Shown: positions 12,844 to 13,837 of the stretch, piece after piece
How the letters are laid out: every line of letters starts with the position of its first letter
Position numbering within the stretch: the stretch's first letter is position 1
Origin: Bacteroidia bacterium
Lineage (GTDB): Bacteria > Bacteroidota > Bacteroidia > Bacteroidales > CAJPTX01
DNA: 13,837 bases
Assembly (NCBI GenBank): GCA_905373665.1
Contig: CAJPTV010000060.1
Coordinates: 1 to 13,837 of the forward strand
Direction of reading: 5' to 3'
Notes under the pieces: generated by a model
Told to the model about the DNA's origin: nothing
Seen by the model: the letters and a program-made list of their open reading frames with translations, nothing else
Database searches by the model: none
Position numbers and translations under genes: made by a program

Positions 12844-13837
12844 ATGGCAATGCAAAAAAGAGATTTACCTATCGGCGTGCAGTCTTTTCGAGACTTGCGA
12901 CAGATGGGCTTCGTCTACGTAGATAAGACGCCGTATATCCGTAAGCTGTTAAGCGGCAAGTTCTACTTTCTGAGTCGCCCGCGTCGCTTTGGTAAGAGCC
13001 TGTTCCTATCCACCCTCAAAGCCTATTTTCTAGGGCAAAAAGAGCTCTTTGACGGCTTAGCCCTCGCGCAAGACGAGCTGACCCTTGCTGCAGCAGAGGA
13101 GCGCGAAGCGTGGATAGAGTACCCCGTCTTCTACTTAGATTTGAACACAGAAGAGTACAAGGGGGTAGAAGATCTAGAACGAATATTGCGCTTGCACCTC
13201 AACCATTGGGAGGCGCTCTATGGAAAAGACCCTGAGGAAGATTCGCTAGCCAGCCGCTTTAACGGTGTAATTCGGCGCGCTTGTGCCAAGCGGGGGCGGC
13301 AGGTCGTTATCCTTATCGATGAGTATGATAAGCCCCTCTTGAATTCGGTTGTAGACCCCGAGCTGTACGAACAGTTCCGCTCGATGCTCAGCGCTTTTTA
13401 TTCCAATATCAAGAGTTGTGGTGAGTATATTCGGTTTGTCTTCCTTACGGGCGTTTCCCGCTTCGGTAAGCTCACCATCTTTAGCGGGCTTAACAACCTA
13501 GAAGACATTAGCATGAGGGCTGCCTACGCGGGGATTTGCGGAATTACAGAGGCAGAGCTTATAACGAACCTTGCGCAGGAAATAGAGGCTATGGCCGAGG
13601 AGCTCGCACTTTCGCACGAAGAGACCCTCGCGCTATTGAAAAAACGCTACGACGGTTATCTGTTTACCCGTCGAAAGGAGTATGTTTACAACCCCTTTAG
13701 CTTATTGAACGTCTTAAAGAGCCAAGAGTTAGGCGACTATTGGTATGCGACGGGGACGCCCACCTTCCTTGTCAAGTATCTTCAGTCGCGGCGCTTCTTT
13801 TTGCCCGCACTGGAAAAGGATGTGGAGCTGGGCGAAG
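12844..13837 (+). CDS. AAA-ATPase-like protein, 3' truncated by window
   Basis: The 331 visible residues match the predicted AAA-ATPase family (PF09820) common in Bacteroidota. Key elements are FVYVDKTPYIRKLL (23-36), the variant Walker A SRPRRFGKSLFLST (44-57), Walker B VVILIDEYDKPLLN with D159/E160, and FLTGVSRFGKLTIFSGLNNLEDISM in outline (FLTGVSRFGK). Later comes KRYDGYLF, as in the family. Full proteins are about 500-550 residues and often end in a PD-(D/E)xK nuclease-like domain, which would lie beyond the window edge. Its cellular role is unknown; it is often found in multiple genomic copies. The start at 12844 is preferred over ATG 12850. A weak promoter-like TACCTTCG is at 12812-12819. 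Confidence 0.85.
   Translation, partial: MAMQKRDLPIGVQSFRDLRQMGFVYVDKTPYIRKLLSGKFYFLSRPRRFGKSLFLSTLKAYFLGQKELFDGLALAQDELTLAAAEEREAWIEYPVFYLDLNTEEYKGVEDLERILRLHLNHWEALYGKDPEEDSLASRFNGVIRRACAKRGRQVVILIDEYDKPLLNSVVDPELYEQFRSMLSAFYSNIKSCGEYIRFVFLTGVSRFGKLTIFSGLNNLEDISMRAAYAGICGITEAELITNLAQEIEAMAEELALSHEETLALLKKRYDGYLFTRRKEYVYNPFSLLNVLKSQELGDYWYATGTPTFLVKYLQSRRFFLPALEKDVELGE

Overview
The window looks like a chromosomal segment of a Bacteroidota bacterium, most likely close to Porphyromonas. The evidence is two proteins with type IX secretion (T9SS) C-terminal sorting domains, several promoter elements of the Bacteroidota TAnnTTTG type, a DUF3822-like protein, and a Bacteroidota-style Fic protein and AAA-ATPase. 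No ribosomal, tRNA or insertion-sequence gene was seen. The genus is an inference, not demonstrated.

Layout. 1-4316: two tandem secreted T9SS cargo genes on the + strand, the first cut by the window edge. Both carry InlB-B-like beta repeats and nearly the same C-terminal domain. The second also has a thioredoxin-like Omp28-type region with a CxxC, and three almost identical 82-residue repeats. A strong hairpin terminator follows at 4341-4377. 4425-4646: six copies of an 18-bp palindrome spaced 40-41 bp apart, ending just upstream of a promoter-like element. 4689-6176: a tightly overlapping three-gene operon for a HipB-type repressor, a HipS-like free N-subdomain and a HipT-like kinase, which is a HipBST-type tripartite toxin-antitoxin system. 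6342-7169: a Fic-domain protein with a VbhA-like N-terminal segment. 7293-8876: a second, two-gene HipB/HipA module with a full-length fused HipA kinase. 8962-9372: a small secreted protein. 9455-9697: a short ORF that looks like a piece of a BRO-N/DinD-type protein and contains a perfect 25-bp palindrome. 9713-11101 (minus): mnmE. 11223-12773: a membrane-anchored unknown protein and a DUF3822-like protein, transcribed divergently from mnmE. 12844-end: an AAA-ATPase-like protein cut by the window edge.

The centre of interest is 4.4-8.9 kb, where three modules whose families modify target proteins after translation (two HipA-family Ser/Thr kinases and one Fic enzyme) lie side by side between ordinary genes. 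The palindrome array before the first module has the same 5-N8-5 geometry as the known E. coli hip operators (TATCC-N8-GGATA). The copy nearest the promoter is extended to a perfect 30-bp palindrome. This suggests a multi-operator, cooperatively repressed HipBST locus. The regulatory reading is inference; the repeats and gene order are seen directly.
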